Below, piece after piece: positions 35,401 through 43,700 of a DNA stretch of 64,000 nucleotides (its first letter is position 1; each line of letters starts with the position of its first letter). The DNA is from Phoronis australis (lineage: Eukaryota; Phoronida; Phoronidae). Made by a program: the position numbers and the translations under genes. The stretch covers positions 175,633 through 239,632 of the forward strand of contig NMRA01000159.1 in the NCBI GenBank assembly GCA_002633005.1, read 5' to 3'. The notes under the pieces were generated by a model. The model worked only from the letters and a program-made list of their open reading frames with translations, had not been told where the DNA came from and made no database searches.

Positions 35401-36741
35401 AAACTGATTTAGCATTTAATTTTCTAAAGAGGCATTTGAATTCCAATAAAATTATGATGTTTTCTCATTTTCATTTCTTATTTATTTGAACAAGTATGAT
35501 ACTCGTGTTGATACTGAGTCTAATGGTAGCCGGTATGATGTATTTGTTACAGGTGCTCGTTGCCATGCAACACTACCAGCTGTTCCGGATCAACTTCCGG
35601 AATTTGCCGCCCTAGTTTTGATGGTCCTTATGGTTGTCTGTGCAACCCTGGTTTTTCGTGAGTGTCACACAAACATAAATGTGAAAATTAATCGTTGTTG
35701 CAATTTAACTGTTGTGCCGGACGACCAGGAATGCCTGGAAGGTTATACATGCTACGTTTTCCAATCTGTGAACATGTGCAGTGAGGGCATTTGTCCTAAC
35801 ATGGTATATAAATCGTGCAATACGGTAGTTCTGCACGTGGTATATACCGCGTGCATTACGGTAGTCCTGCGTTCACCTGGAAACGTCTTCTCATAATAGT
35901 ATACTTCGTATAATAACATGGGCACTCGATGCAATTCCCTATTGTATTGTCATACCAAACACAGATTTGACGTATTAGGATTTAGGACAGCTACTAGGTC
36001 AGTTTGTAGTGATTTGCCTATTCTTAGTGTGGAACAGGTTTTAAAAAACTCTTTGTCTATTACGAGACATTCAAAGTTAATTTGACAAGTGTGGGTAACG
36101 AATCTGGATAGGAATTGAAGTGTTTTAGCTGAATACGACAACCAATCATGGTTATGTTTTTTAGAAATGAACCTATTGTGCAATTAAATTGTTACTGGGT
36201 CACCAAAAGGTGCTTTAATGTCGGTTACATGCGACTTGAGGAGAATTGAGGGCGCTCCCTGATGGTGATTTTCATTGCTCCTTTCAGAGGTGTACACTGC
36301 GAGTCCAACCTGAATGCACCAAAGGAGATGGAGTTCTGGCGAATTATTATCATCGCCGTGGCTATGGGCTTACTGGCCATATATCTCGCCATAGCTATAC
36401 CGTACATGATATACCAAATGCATAAATACCGTAACACAGATACGAGCGACGCCTACAGGCGAGCTCTTCAGCGACAAGATTCAAAGTCTACGTCAAGCAC
36501 AGTCGTCGGGAGGCGTTCACGGTCCAAACACAGTGACTCACGAAATCCCAGCCAATATATCCCGAGCCAATACATTCCACGATTGAACAGAGATGGTCCT
36601 TCAAAGCCTGATACTAGCAGGACTGCACGCGCCAACGCTGGCTTCGTCATGGATGCGTCGTCCGACCAAAGGTTGCAAATTCCGAGACCGGAAGTCAGGT
36701 CTTCTGCTGATAGAAGCACACTAACTGGATTTTCTATATGA
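17240..36741 (+). CDS. Gene 1: membrane-anchored reprolysin with ADAMTS-type Cys-rich, SEA and EGF domains (18 exons, 5' incomplete)
   Basis: Eighteen exons join in a single frame to 1031 codons plus stop, lacking only the first (signal peptide) exon. Order: propeptide (residues about 1-175), furin-type RLKR, metzincin catalytic domain with HELGHSLGAVHD at about 334-345 and Met-turn YIMAV, ADAMTS-type cysteine-rich region (MPGQM...HEQC...GTTCGDRKWC), two modules ending CCKSC and CCKLC, a Thr/Pro stalk, SEA domain with GSIVS, calcium-binding EGF (DVNEC), a second EGF, one transmembrane helix (about 899-921) and a cytoplasmic tail of about 110 residues. Reprolysins cut extracellular proteins. 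True ADAMTS enzymes carry thrombospondin repeats and no membrane helix, and I see no TSP1 motif here. The zinc site resembles MIG-17-like and tick salivary-type reprolysins. The enzyme should be active, since all zinc ligands are present. A tandem paralog follows 3.8 kb downstream. Confidence 0.85.
18122..18211 (+). CDS. Gene 1 exon (propeptide part 2)
   Basis: Thirty whole codons (NYVSYHDESRG...WERTL) lie between TAG and GTAAGT. The paralog has a 90-base exon with EYATYQDSEN...WQRHL in the same phase. This is too short to stand out as an open frame; it was found by homology to the second gene. Confidence 0.75.
19557..19798 (+). CDS. Gene 1 exon (end of propeptide, furin-type site, first catalytic strand)
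   Basis: It begins RGTFLSKGHH and carries the basic processing site RRLKR before SATTDQHF, then VQLLLMVDYSLYQR, the first strand of the metalloprotease domain. The acceptor is TTTCAG and the donor AAAG|GTTTGT. Cleavage after RLKR by a proprotein convertase is the normal activation step in this family. Confidence 0.85.
20328..20822. mobile_element. MITE-like element, 495 bp, inverted ends
   Basis: The left end AGGCCCTTTCATATTGAC and right end (reversed) AGAGCCTTTCATACTAAC are imperfect inverted repeats. Inside, GGAGTTAAGCGTTCATACTG is repeated near the right end, as subterminal repeats often are. It sits in the intron between 19798 and 22290 of gene 1. No coding capacity and no clear target duplication. 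Confidence 0.6.
21195..21290 (-). repeat. tRNA-derived SINE head (tRNA-Ser/Leu-like)
   Basis: On the minus strand the A box TGGCCGAATGG (21253-21263) and B box GTTCAAGCC (21208-21216) both match Pol III consensus with tRNA-like spacing. The text downstream on the minus strand (to about 21040) could be the SINE body. A complete cloverleaf is not evident, so a working tRNA is unlikely. It lies in an intron of gene 1, antisense. Confidence 0.55.
21930..22140 (+). repeat. Dispersed repeat family 3, copy 1
   Basis: Matches 47806-48053 over about 200 bases: CACTAAACAAASTGCAGTT, TGACAACT, GCATC...GCGGATCATTT, ACACAAAARTCGTTCKTAAA and ACATTTGGCCA. It lies 150 bases before a gene 1 exon. The second copy is in an intron of gene 2. 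Confidence 0.65.
22290..22383 (+). CDS. Gene 1 exon (catalytic domain)
   Basis: Encodes FYNQTNGSSPTEREKQ...MERYYAQVANG, with acceptor TTGTAG and donor GGG|GTAAGA. The paralog exon (WYNKTN...IYYAQIANG) has the same phases. NQT and NGS are possible N-glycosylation sequons. Confidence 0.8.
22928..23005 (+). CDS. Gene 1 exon (catalytic domain, 26 codons)
   Basis: INLRYRNLKEQSLKIEVVLS continues to AIYIAK; 78 bases, phase 0 at both sides, acceptor GTTGTAG and donor AAG|GTAACG. The paralog exon at 46410-46487 has exactly the same length. Confidence 0.85.
23526..23692 (+). CDS. Gene 1 exon (catalytic domain, DHAMLLTG strand)
   Basis: It reads TAEESYWTES...SLPTFDHAMLLTG. The FDHAMLLT strand is the conserved edge strand of reprolysins (FDHAxLLT). 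Acceptor TTCCAG, donor GG|GTAGGA. The end is in phase 2. Confidence 0.9.
24285..24443 (+). CDS. Gene 1 exon (zinc site, first half)
   Basis: Encodes YNIWRGYTNGKK...GMCTSESYSINEDPG...CTHELGH and ends inside the codon after the second His. The intron splits the zinc motif HExxHxxGxxHD, and the paralog has the intron at the same base. Glu of HEL is the catalytic base; the two His are zinc ligands. Confidence 0.92.
25130..25294 (+). CDS. Gene 1 exon (zinc site second half, Met-turn)
   Basis: Reads SLGAVHDGSGNGCDSNDQYI then MAV. It gives the third zinc ligand (His of VHD) and the Met-turn methionine. Acceptor TTTTCCAG, donor AA|GTAAGC. With the preceding exon the full zinc site is intact. Confidence 0.92.
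25364..26370 (-). mobile_element. hAT-like element with tRNA-like core, copy C, full length
   Basis: This is the most complete copy, 1007 bp. CAGTGGCGGATCTAGG at the left faces CATAGACGGATTTAGG at the right (reversed). The direct pentamer GCCGG flanks it on both sides (25359-25363 and 26371-26375), a likely 5-bp target duplication. The body is the reverse complement of copy A. It landed 69 bases after an exon of gene 1, inside the intron. No transposase. Confidence 0.8.
25608..25672 (-). other. tRNA-like Pol III promoter segment in copy C
   Basis: Minus-strand A box TGGTGCAGTGG (25656-25666) and B box GTTCGAGTC (25614-25622). Same arrangement as in copy A, showing that the tRNA-like part belongs to the element and is not a separate insertion. 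Confidence 0.65.
27033..27180 (+). CDS. Gene 1 exon (Cys-rich region, part 1)
   Basis: Encodes NENKNCMLNSATNL...TSVMPGQMLSVHEQC...SESYYCG. The PGQ...EQC...YC pattern is the start of the ADAMTS-type cysteine-rich domain (Pfam ADAM_CR_2 style). The exon is 148 bases, the same as in the paralog. Confidence 0.9.
27913..27964. repeat. CA-rich microsatellite
   Basis: CACACACA with three CACTCG interruptions and a CGTGCG break, in an intron of gene 1. Confidence 0.9.
28004..28167. mobile_element. MITE-like inverted-repeat element, 164 bp
   Basis: ACTTTGACGTATCG at the left matches CTTTGACGTGTCG at the right reversed, and further in AAATAGCCAATA is repeated in inverse form (TATTGGCTATTT). The right end lies 44 bases from the next gene 1 exon acceptor (28212), covering the usual branch-point zone. 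Confidence 0.6.
28212..28331 (+). CDS. Gene 1 exon (Cys-rich region, part 2)
   Basis: Forty whole codons: GTTQEKVLCREMQCYNPK, then TKACEQ...AARGTTCGDRK. The GTxCG motif is typical of ADAMTS cysteine-rich domains. Acceptor CTCAG, donor AAAG|GTAAAT. Confidence 0.88.
29059..29262. repeat. Two-copy tandem repeat, 102 bp period, before an exon
   Basis: TTTTTACTKTTCGCTAAGTG occurs at about 29070 and 29172, and TTCGGTGTTCCTC also twice at the same spacing. The second copy ends 12 bases before the acceptor at 29275, so the polypyrimidine tract grows out of the repeat. Confidence 0.75.
29275..29326 (+). CDS. Gene 1 micro-exon (Cys-rich region, part 3)
   Basis: Fifty-two bases encode WCIEGDCVCGYDAPRAPG. 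This completes the ADAMTS-type pattern CGxxKWCxxGxCV. The paralog exon (60922-60973) is the same length and encodes WCIEGDCVYDSQAPRAPG. Confidence 0.88.
29730..29930 (+). repeat. Dispersed repeat family 2, copy 1
   Basis: Matches 38618-38822: CCGTTRTTCTGCTKCTAAAG, GCGTCRGCTTTCGGC, TCACCTATTGG, AACTGGTTTCATTT and TTTTAATACCA. It is unknown in function and lies in an intron of gene 1. Confidence 0.7.
30534..30692 (+). CDS. Gene 1 exon (first CCxxC module)
   Basis: Encodes TCTHGDYPAKIYSNQNYKC followed by ...LCYQEYFRDKCCKSCPEQYD. The spacing (C..C..C..CCxxC) resembles PLAC or ShKT-like small cysteine modules found at the C-terminus of ADAMTS-type proteins; the exact family is not certain. The paralog has the same exon at 61777, 159 bases. 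Confidence 0.85.
30712..30840. mobile_element. MITE-like element, 129 bp, family with 53970
   Basis: GTCGAGTTCAGTAACGCTAG at the left faces GTTGAGCTCAATAGCGTCAAG (20 shown in part) at the right when reversed. The TTCAGTAACGCTAG end is shared with the element at 53970-54110. It starts 20 bases after the donor of the preceding exon. Confidence 0.6.
31068..31318 (+). CDS. Gene 1 exon (second CCxxC module and start of stalk)
   Basis: DCRYGNLNPTCSTYKYANVC leads to WAACCKLCE, a second CCxxC module. Then comes a linker with two more Cys, and the start of a Thr/Pro stalk (TTTIPPSTTTGPSTTQL). Acceptor TTTCCAG, donor CTG|GTACGC, ending in phase 0. No counterpart is seen in the paralog before the window ends. 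Confidence 0.8.
31941..32340 (+). CDS. Gene 1 exon (Thr-rich stalk and SEA domain)
   Basis: The first 45 residues are almost only Thr, Pro, Ala and Ser, a likely O-glycosylated stalk. Then ATPYDGTLFYTRTSVRWDVI and a helix with YKQMETEVCALV lead to FRSGSIVSDLDLGFSG. This is the SEA fold order, and GSIVS sits where GSVVV is cut in MUC1. Acceptor TTTCAG, donor G|GTACGT. Confidence 0.85.
33074..33160 (+). CDS. Gene 1 exon (end of SEA domain)
   Basis: Twenty-nine codons: ESVSPSTVESAMKQPSFFPK plus a tail, matching the last helix of SEA domains. Acceptor TTGCAG, donor A|GTAAGT. Both sides are phase 1, so the frame passes cleanly into the EGF exon. Confidence 0.75.
34729..35136. mobile_element. MITE with about 50-bp inverted ends
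   Basis: TCTGGGCTCGGTCTCTAATC at the left and TCTGGGCCCGGTCTCCAATC at the right reversed continue to match through ACTCGAA, AACTCGAAA and TTTGGCA. The inside is full of TTCGAGTTC/GAACTCGAA motifs. It is 408 bp long and ends 90 bases before the EGF exon of gene 1. Confidence 0.75.
35227..35365 (+). CDS. Gene 1 exon (calcium-binding EGF domain)
   Basis: DVNECSDKATNDCSAYSACN and GGGYTCTCLTGYDD give five of six EGF cysteines; the sixth (RRC) lies across the next splice junction. D-x-N-E-C with a later aromatic and Gly is the calcium-binding form. Acceptor TTTCAG, donor AAG|GTAATC. Confidence 0.88.
35553..35657 (+). CDS. Gene 1 exon (second EGF domain)
   Basis: In the frame set by the previous exon it reads CSLPCNTTSCSG...GICRPS...YGCLCNPGF, with the final HC in the next exon. 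Acceptor TTACAG, donor TTC|GTGAGT. The long open frame that overlaps here is a different, shifted frame. Confidence 0.85.
36288..36741 (+). CDS. Gene 1 last exon (end of EGF, transmembrane helix, cytoplasmic tail)
   Basis: Starts SGVHCES, closing the second EGF, then a helix WRIIIIAVAMGLLAIYLAIA followed by IPYMIYQMHKYR. The basic stop-transfer side fits an outside-to-inside type I membrane protein. The tail has a PSQYI direct repeat, many Ser and basic residues, and ends TGFSI, which could be a class II PDZ ligand. Stop at 36739-36741. Confidence 0.88.
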
Positions 36742-37224
36742 CCTTGACTGTTCGAGAATTTTAGGTTGCACATTAGTAACCCATTTGAGTGCGTTCTTAA
36801 TGGACATGTCATTAATACTAATACGTCGTCTGTGATGTTTTTCTCCGCCCTACACACACAGAGTTTATTTACATGTCTTAGAACGAAATTTGATTGGTAA
36901 TACTTTATTGTGTAACAGAAGACAAGTGCAATTTTAGAACTAAAATGAAGATTGGCCTCTTTACATGTGCGAAGTTTGAAGTCGGCGCAGTCGCATTGGA
37001 CAAGAAATTTAACACGGAAAATAACCACATTGTATTTATGAAAAAGCGCTGGCTTTGTCTGAGGCCAGCAATAATTGTGGCCGGACGAGATTTGACTATT
37101 TGGGAATTCCGTATAGCAGTGCCCACTATGTCTGATTAACCAAGATATTCAGCTACCTCTGTTTACTATTCTAGTGATTTATGTGTAACTGCGTATGACG
37201 AAACCTGATTAGATCTCAGGAGTT

Positions 37225-37230
37225 AATAAA
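37225..37230 (+). promoter_or_regulatory. Candidate polyadenylation signal of gene 1
   Basis: AATAAA about 484 bases after the stop codon. The T/GT-rich stretch that follows (TTTGTTTT...TTTTTTGTTG) fits a downstream element. Confidence 0.5.
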
Positions 37231-38617
37231 AATGTACAATATAATTTGTTTTAACTATTTTTTGTTGTTTATTAATATCCGAGGCCTTAAGTTTTCTGGG
37301 AGACAAACTGAGTATGAAGAACATAATGAAATAATCAGACAACATAATCTGAAATCTCCCGTCATGACAGCTGACCATTAGCGGATATCACCATCAGAGT
37401 AACTACAGGTTGGATAACCCGCCATGACGGGTCTCGGAAAATGATACTCTTATGTCAGCACTTTTGGCGTGAGTGTAGGTTGGTTTTTCGAGCGACATTG
37501 GAAATTGTCTAGCACTTTCCTAGTGATGCCCTCAGCATTTCTGTCCACGATCACATCGGACGTGAAATGTGAAGGTCAGTCTGTCCTCGGTGATGTGGAA
37601 CAGTAACTGAGAGGCTCAGTCTGTCGCGACAACGACATAGGAGCGTGGAAGAAAAATCCAGAATAGTCTCATATAATTAACAAACAAGTTTCTAGACTTT
37701 TACACATACCATAGAATTGAAGGGTGTTGTTTGTCAATTCTATGATGTCTGCAATGCCATTTTATATAACGTTGAATAACCTGTAAGCGAGTGCTCAACT
37801 TTTTCTGAATTTGTCATTGATAGTAAAGTAATTTGATCTCAACTTGTTGTTTATTCAAACAAAAAGTGATATAAGCTAGGTTTATGGATAATTAAGACCA
37901 TGTTGAAAACAACAGTCCTGTTGAAGCCAGAACAGCTGCAAGGAAGCAATGTACCGTGAAGCAAATGACTCATTCAATGAACAGTTTAATCTGTCCGATA
38001 TTGGGCATGAAGTTCACGATACTGATGTTAATGTAATATTGCATGGCCAGGAAAGCAAACCTATCGACACGAGTGAAAGTTCAAGCATGAACTGCTGTTG
38101 AGAATGGGTCCTTTTTCTACTCTCACCCCGAGTTAGAGGAAGAGGCATGGCATACTGGAATGAATGGTTTCCTTCAGGACTACTAGAGGTCGTGATTTCG
38201 AGTCCCAGTTAGACACACTGCTTGACCCTTGAGTCGAGATTCTAGAACCTCAGCTCACTTTTTAATTAGATATTAATAAAGAATAAAAATGGATCGAGGT
38301 CATTAGTGATTTCGACCCACATGATCGGAGCCATCTCACGTCCTGTACAACGTGTACCAGATTGCCTGTAATTATTTTTTCATTAATACCTCCCCATTTT
38401 TTCCGTCACAAGCCGTAGTACCCAAGCAACATCCTTTCCAATTTCGTTTGGCGGATTTTCCATTTGAATGTACTTGTTTCCTAGCCCAACTTGAGGCAAA
38501 GCTGTACTACAATGTAAATACACAGTTTTGTACCGACGTAGGCAAATAACTGGCCAAATAAAATCTGACACTGCACTCTTCCTTGAGTAAACTAAATTTA
38601 CCCCTGTTGGAAAATTC

Positions 38618-38822
38618 TGCCGTTGTTCTGCTTCTAAAGTTAAAGAGCGATCTTATGCGTCAGCTTTCGGCGCCATAAAATATAGCGTCACCTATTGGCC
38701 AGTTTCGAGTCCTTTTTCACTGATTATTCAATCAACAGTTCTTCTTGCTTGAGGTTGGTGTACATGTCAAAAATATCGGAACTGGTTTCATTTCGTTAAA
38801 AGTTTTTAGCATTTTAATACCA
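38618..38822 (+). repeat. Dispersed repeat family 2, copy 2
   Basis: The partner of 29730-29930, in the same orientation. One copy lies inside gene 1, the other upstream of gene 2. Confidence 0.7.
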
Positions 38823-39667
38823 GCTGCGAAACTGCCATCATCTCCCGAGCGATGTGGCGAAGAACTTAAGATATGGCGCGTGCGTGTGTCACAAGCCACT
38901 CATTTCTTTGTTACAACGGGCGGAGAATTACTCAAGAAAATGATGTTTATATTAGATTGATTTTCACTCAAACTGTTGTAAAGAGCAAGGTCGCTAGCTC
39001 TACTGACATGTTGACATAAGTTTCACGGCGAGGTGACGAGCATGACCTACCCGAGCTATGTGAAAATTCGGCGTCTAACGGACCTCAACACACAGTGGTA
39101 CTATAGTCTATGGTGGTACCTAGCTGTATTTGACCGCAGTCTTCATTCTGCTACATGTATCTGGCTGGCAACTTATTTCCCATCCAAAGCCAAAGTCCGA
39201 TATTCCCATCCAATTAACGTCCGAGTTGCCCATTCACTTATCAAGCCTGAGCTAAAACGTCACAGTTTATGCGGAAAACGAACGTTTTTGAGCTATGTCG
39301 TCGTAGAAATTCAAACACGTGAGACGATTTGCTCATAGAGAATTTTGTGTTCACCAAATCTAAGAATGTAGACGTTGAATTTTTGAGCAGCGCACATGCG
39401 TACGTGCGCACTAAAGACCGGGTCGACATGGAATACAATCGTGTCTACGAGGCCACAGTTCTATATGTGCTTAGCTGTCAGGTTGTTACCGGTGCTATAC
39501 AGAAACTGGGTAAGGCAACCTGATTTTGCAAACACTATTGGCGAGTTTTGCATTAAACGAAATTGTTTATAAACTGTTAAATAGTAGGTCTACGTTGGAT
39601 ATTAGCAAGATACCTTTGTGTAACCGATAGCTAACTAGCTGTGAATGACTGAACTGCAAAATTCACA

Positions 39668-39729
39668 TATGTGTGTGCTAGTGTGTGTGCGCGCGCGCTC
39701 GCGCGCGTGTTTGTGTTTGCGTGTGTGTA
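39668..39729. repeat. Alternating GT/GC tract
   Basis: GTGTGTGCGCGCGCGCTCGC and onward is almost strictly alternating purine-pyrimidine, the kind of run that can adopt Z-DNA. Confidence 0.85.
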
Positions 39730-39915
39730 AGCATATACATGTATGTTATACAAACAAAGCTTCTTATCACTTGGTCAGTTGCTTTACCAATGTTCTGTTG
39801 AGTGTCGAACTTTGTTCTGAGGATACGAACGATCCGGAATAAAGATTGTTAACGACAAGTGTCGTGTATTCAGACAATTTTTCCATAAAACTTTCTCCCA
39901 AAGTACATGTATAGT

Positions 39916-40085
39916 TATGTATGTATGTAAATATGTATGTTTGTATGTATGTATGTTTGTATGTATGTATGTATGTATGTAAGTATGTATGTACATGTAT
40001 GTATGTAAGTATGTATGTATGTATGTATGTAAGTATGTATGTATGTATGCAAGTATATATGTATGTATGTATGTATGTAAGTATG

Positions 40086-40119
<34 letters not shown>

Positions 40120-40146
40120 TGCAAGTATGTATGTTTATATACACAC
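39916..40146. repeat. ATGT tetranucleotide microsatellite
   Basis: About 230 bases of (GTAT)n with AAGTAT and TTGTAT variants. Long frames on either strand here (poly Tyr-Val-Cys-Met or Ile-His-Thr) are by-products of the repeat, not genes. Confidence 0.95.
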
Positions 40147-40564
40147 ATATACATATATGGATCTTCAAAGCTGGATGTACTCCTGGTTTTTACAAAAAAT
40201 AAAAAGTGTACACTTAGGGTTAAAAGCAATTTTTTTCACAAGTCATTTGATATCTGTATCATAACAATCAATATATTCGGGAACAGCCATCGAACATTCT
40301 GATCCGGCCCGGTGAGTGAAAAATATGTGAAGTGGTCGCGTTACAAAAAATATTCGTGAGTGTCTCTATTTGTTTTAATGGATTTCAGTTGAAGGAAGAA
40401 AGTTTAAAGATTTTGCTGGCATACAAAAATGCTTTTCATTTTGCATTACTATGTATGCTAACAGACGTGAGCTTGTGAAAACCGTGAAAAATGACAAAAT
40501 TTCGCTCTGGCTAAATTTCGGCCATATTGGTTTGCTCATCCTAATAATGCCGATAAACTTCCAG

Positions 40565-40752
40565 ACGTTGATGTCGTTGAAGTGTACTCAAGCAGCAACA
40601 AGCAATATCCCGAGTTGGTAGTATACAACGTGACCCTGGATCATGACAGTATTGTCTTGCGTCTTCTACGCACAACACTGATCAGTGTGAGCCCGTCGGT
40701 ATACGTGTTAAAAGATGGCGCAATTGTTCCCCACGAGAAAAATCATAGACAG
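40565..40752 (+). CDS. Gene 2 exon (propeptide part 1)
   Basis: Encodes VDVVEVYSSSNKQYPELVVY and on to PSVYVLKDGAIV; 188 bases with acceptor TTCCAG and donor CAG|GTAGAA, as in gene 1. Confidence 0.8.
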
Positions 40753-43700
40753 GTAGAAATAACAGGAAACGTGACCACCGACTTGTATTCGAGATTTGAA
40801 TCGAACATCGATCAATCACGCTGTGCAGTTTGATTGAAGTTGAAATTGACCGCGAGTTTACTGGTCAACTTTCGACTCCAGTCTCAGGTAGACCTCGGTG
40901 TACACAAACCCTGAGCTGCGTTCCGCAGACGCAAGAATTTTGTAAACAGAGTTAGCATGACACATGCATCGTGTTTAATGCATGGCAAAATTTGCGAAGC
41001 CTTGCTTTTTCGCGACTTCCTTGGGTTTACGGAAAACAGGCCAGATCCCAGCGAATTTGACCAGGCAAGGAAATTTTATTCTCTTGCAAATAAGATTTTC
41101 CCAAAACTAGTCTGATCAAGGTTAACGATGGAGCGACATCTCGAAGCTGGATTATATGCCATCTACATGTACTGCACCGTGCAGTAAAGTTTTATGGCAT
41201 TTTACTCCTAAAATGAACACTATTATGTTTACATAAAAGAATGGTTACAAATATCGTCAGTTTCCTATAAACGTTCTTGGTGTACGTAATGCATCAGCCT
41301 ACAAAACTGATAGGCTGACCTGTCTCTGCGCTCAGGGGTACATCAGTTTTCTTTCACTTTCTAGGAGTACGCGACATATCAGGACAGTGAAAATGACGCC
41401 TCAATGACCGTCTTCTCCTCCAAATTCGTCGGCGGCAAATGGCAGAGACACCTAGTGGGTATTTTATTGTAGAGACGTGACCAGTCCATTAAATTCAACC
41501 AATAAACGCTAAGTACACGTACATCTACTTTTTGTAACTACGTGATTATTCTTAAACTGTTGTCATGTCGCCGAAACTTTTCGTCATTGAAGACAAATGT
41601 CCAGAGGCAGTAAAAATATGCAACGCTATTAAGTTCCCTACATTCGGTCGAATTTCTGGCTGTGTTTTGAACTTCAGACTGAGATGTTTAGACTTATAAA
41701 AGGCGAGCGGTATTTTTCTCTTTTTCGCGTGGACTTTTTACACACAAGATGAGACGCCACATACAGGGCCATCCAGACGAAGTAAAAACGCGCTGTTAAG
41801 ATTTATAGTTCCGGTCGAACTTGTTGCTGCTTTTTCAATTTCAGGCTGGGACATTTATAAAAGGCAACCGGCACATGTCTCTTTTTCGCGCAGACGACAT
41901 AATCCACACAGAAGATGAGACGTCATCTACGGGACCAAACAATTACAAACTAGAGGTCGTTACACCATACACACCGACTAATAGAACTTCCACTGACGAG
42001 CCATCACCACACACCAGGTTACAAAAACGAGTGAAGCGACAGTTAGATGACGCACAGCACTTTATCGAACTTTTACTCGTTATCGACAATTCTCTCTATC
42101 GACGGTAACGTGATTCAGACGCCACTCGTTGCCTCCTTACACGAACTTATAAATCTCCAATTTATGAATAGGCTACTTCCGTCTGAATAGGGTGACTTTA
42201 CGCCATCAGCTTTTTCTCCAGTTCTTAGATAAATCTTTACTTTACTCCAGGACAGCACTTTGAATTCGAAAGACTTTAATTCCAAATTCCCCTAATCCCC
42301 TTACTGGTATTCGATACGAGCCTACTCAAAAGACGAACCTCCACATTGCGTTTGGAACATGTCACCCATTTTGCCGCATTCAAATCTCAACCAAGTGCGA
42401 ACGGTCAAAAATGTATGTTTTTGTACTTCAGTAACCTTTTGAATTGACCTATGTTAGCATTAGTCTCTACACTGACTTCCACCATATTAGTTTGAATTTT
42501 TATTTTCTTTACCGGTCCATGATCGGATGTACGGAAAATGTTTGGAACAAATACGTGTTTTTATTGTATGTACATGTAGTTGTATTTCACTAGTAAGTAT
42601 TTTATTCGTCCACACTTATTTCACATCAAGGAAACACGGCGCATTAAAATTGTCCTTCATACTGACCTAACACGGTTAGTTATTAGCAAGTCACCCAATA
42701 TCTCATGCCATGTGAGTGAAATCACGACCCCAAAAATATTATGTCTTGCCAAATAATCAAAATTTTACATCAACAACGCTAATATAATATACAGGAGAAG
42801 GTACATGTGAATAAGGGGATAGGTTTTGCTTAGGCCCTTAAAGCGGTTATGAAGCTGCATTTGATTTCAAAATCTAACCTTTGATTCACATCACTATCAG
42901 TTATGAAATAGGAAATTTCCCACGGAACACAGCCATATTTTCCTGTTCGACTAAAAAGAAAAGAACGAGACGTTTCATGGGTTTTTGTGACAAATTATCC
43001 ATTAGATCAAAAAGCGCCGTCAGGCACGTACAGGTGTTACGTATCTTATTCGACAAAAATTCGATCAAAAACAAACAAAAAAACGCTGTTGGGACGTCTT
43101 TGTTTTGTTACTGCTAACATTTCACATTTTAGCTTAAAGCTGGATGTTCCGCTTTTATCCGGAAATGCAGTTGTCCCATTTTTCATTCTCGAATGTTGTC
43201 CGCGACAACTATGCAACAGGTGGTCAAAGTAACATTGTCTGTTTTCCAGAGTCTACTTTCGTAAGTAACACAACAATAGCAAAAATTTGTTCTAGTATCT
43301 CTTGTCAACGCTAACATACACTGCATGTATTGAGATCATTAATTTTTACTTTCGGAGTTTATTTCTGAATTCCTAAACGAAGTCCCACAGTGCAACCAAT
43401 GTAACGAGCTATTAACAATACACTTCAAAGCTACATGGTAGATATTTGGCCATTTTTTGTCTATCGGAAATCTTCAAATTTCGGATAGATAGATAAATAG
43501 ATAGAGTAATTAGTTTGCCGAACTTGTGGAAATGTCGTTGCATCCTGAATTTTTACTGAATGTACATGTAATCATGTCAGCCTTTCTGCTGATTCACGTC
43601 CCTCACTCAGTCTGAATTCCGATCCTCACACGTTTTCGCAAGAAAGTTTGGGTCATTTTCCTCTCTGTCGGAAATAAGTACAGTACTTTTTCGTTGTCTG

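Larger units (their letters stand above)
36742..40564. other. Spacer between the two protease genes
   Basis: It holds the 3' UTR of gene 1 and should hold the promoter and signal-peptide exon of gene 2, which I could not identify. Two repeats are listed separately. Confidence 0.5.

Noticed and set aside
35486-35896. 136-codon plus-strand frame over the second EGF exon
   Set aside because: It is out of frame with the flanking exons; the spliced frame gives a six-cysteine EGF.
36468-37028. 186-codon minus-strand frame over the last exon of gene 1
   Set aside because: Antisense shadow of the cytoplasmic tail with no recognisable content.
39767-40302. Overlapping frames of Tyr/Val/Met/Cys or Ile/His/Thr repeats
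   Set aside because: Translations of the ATGT microsatellite.
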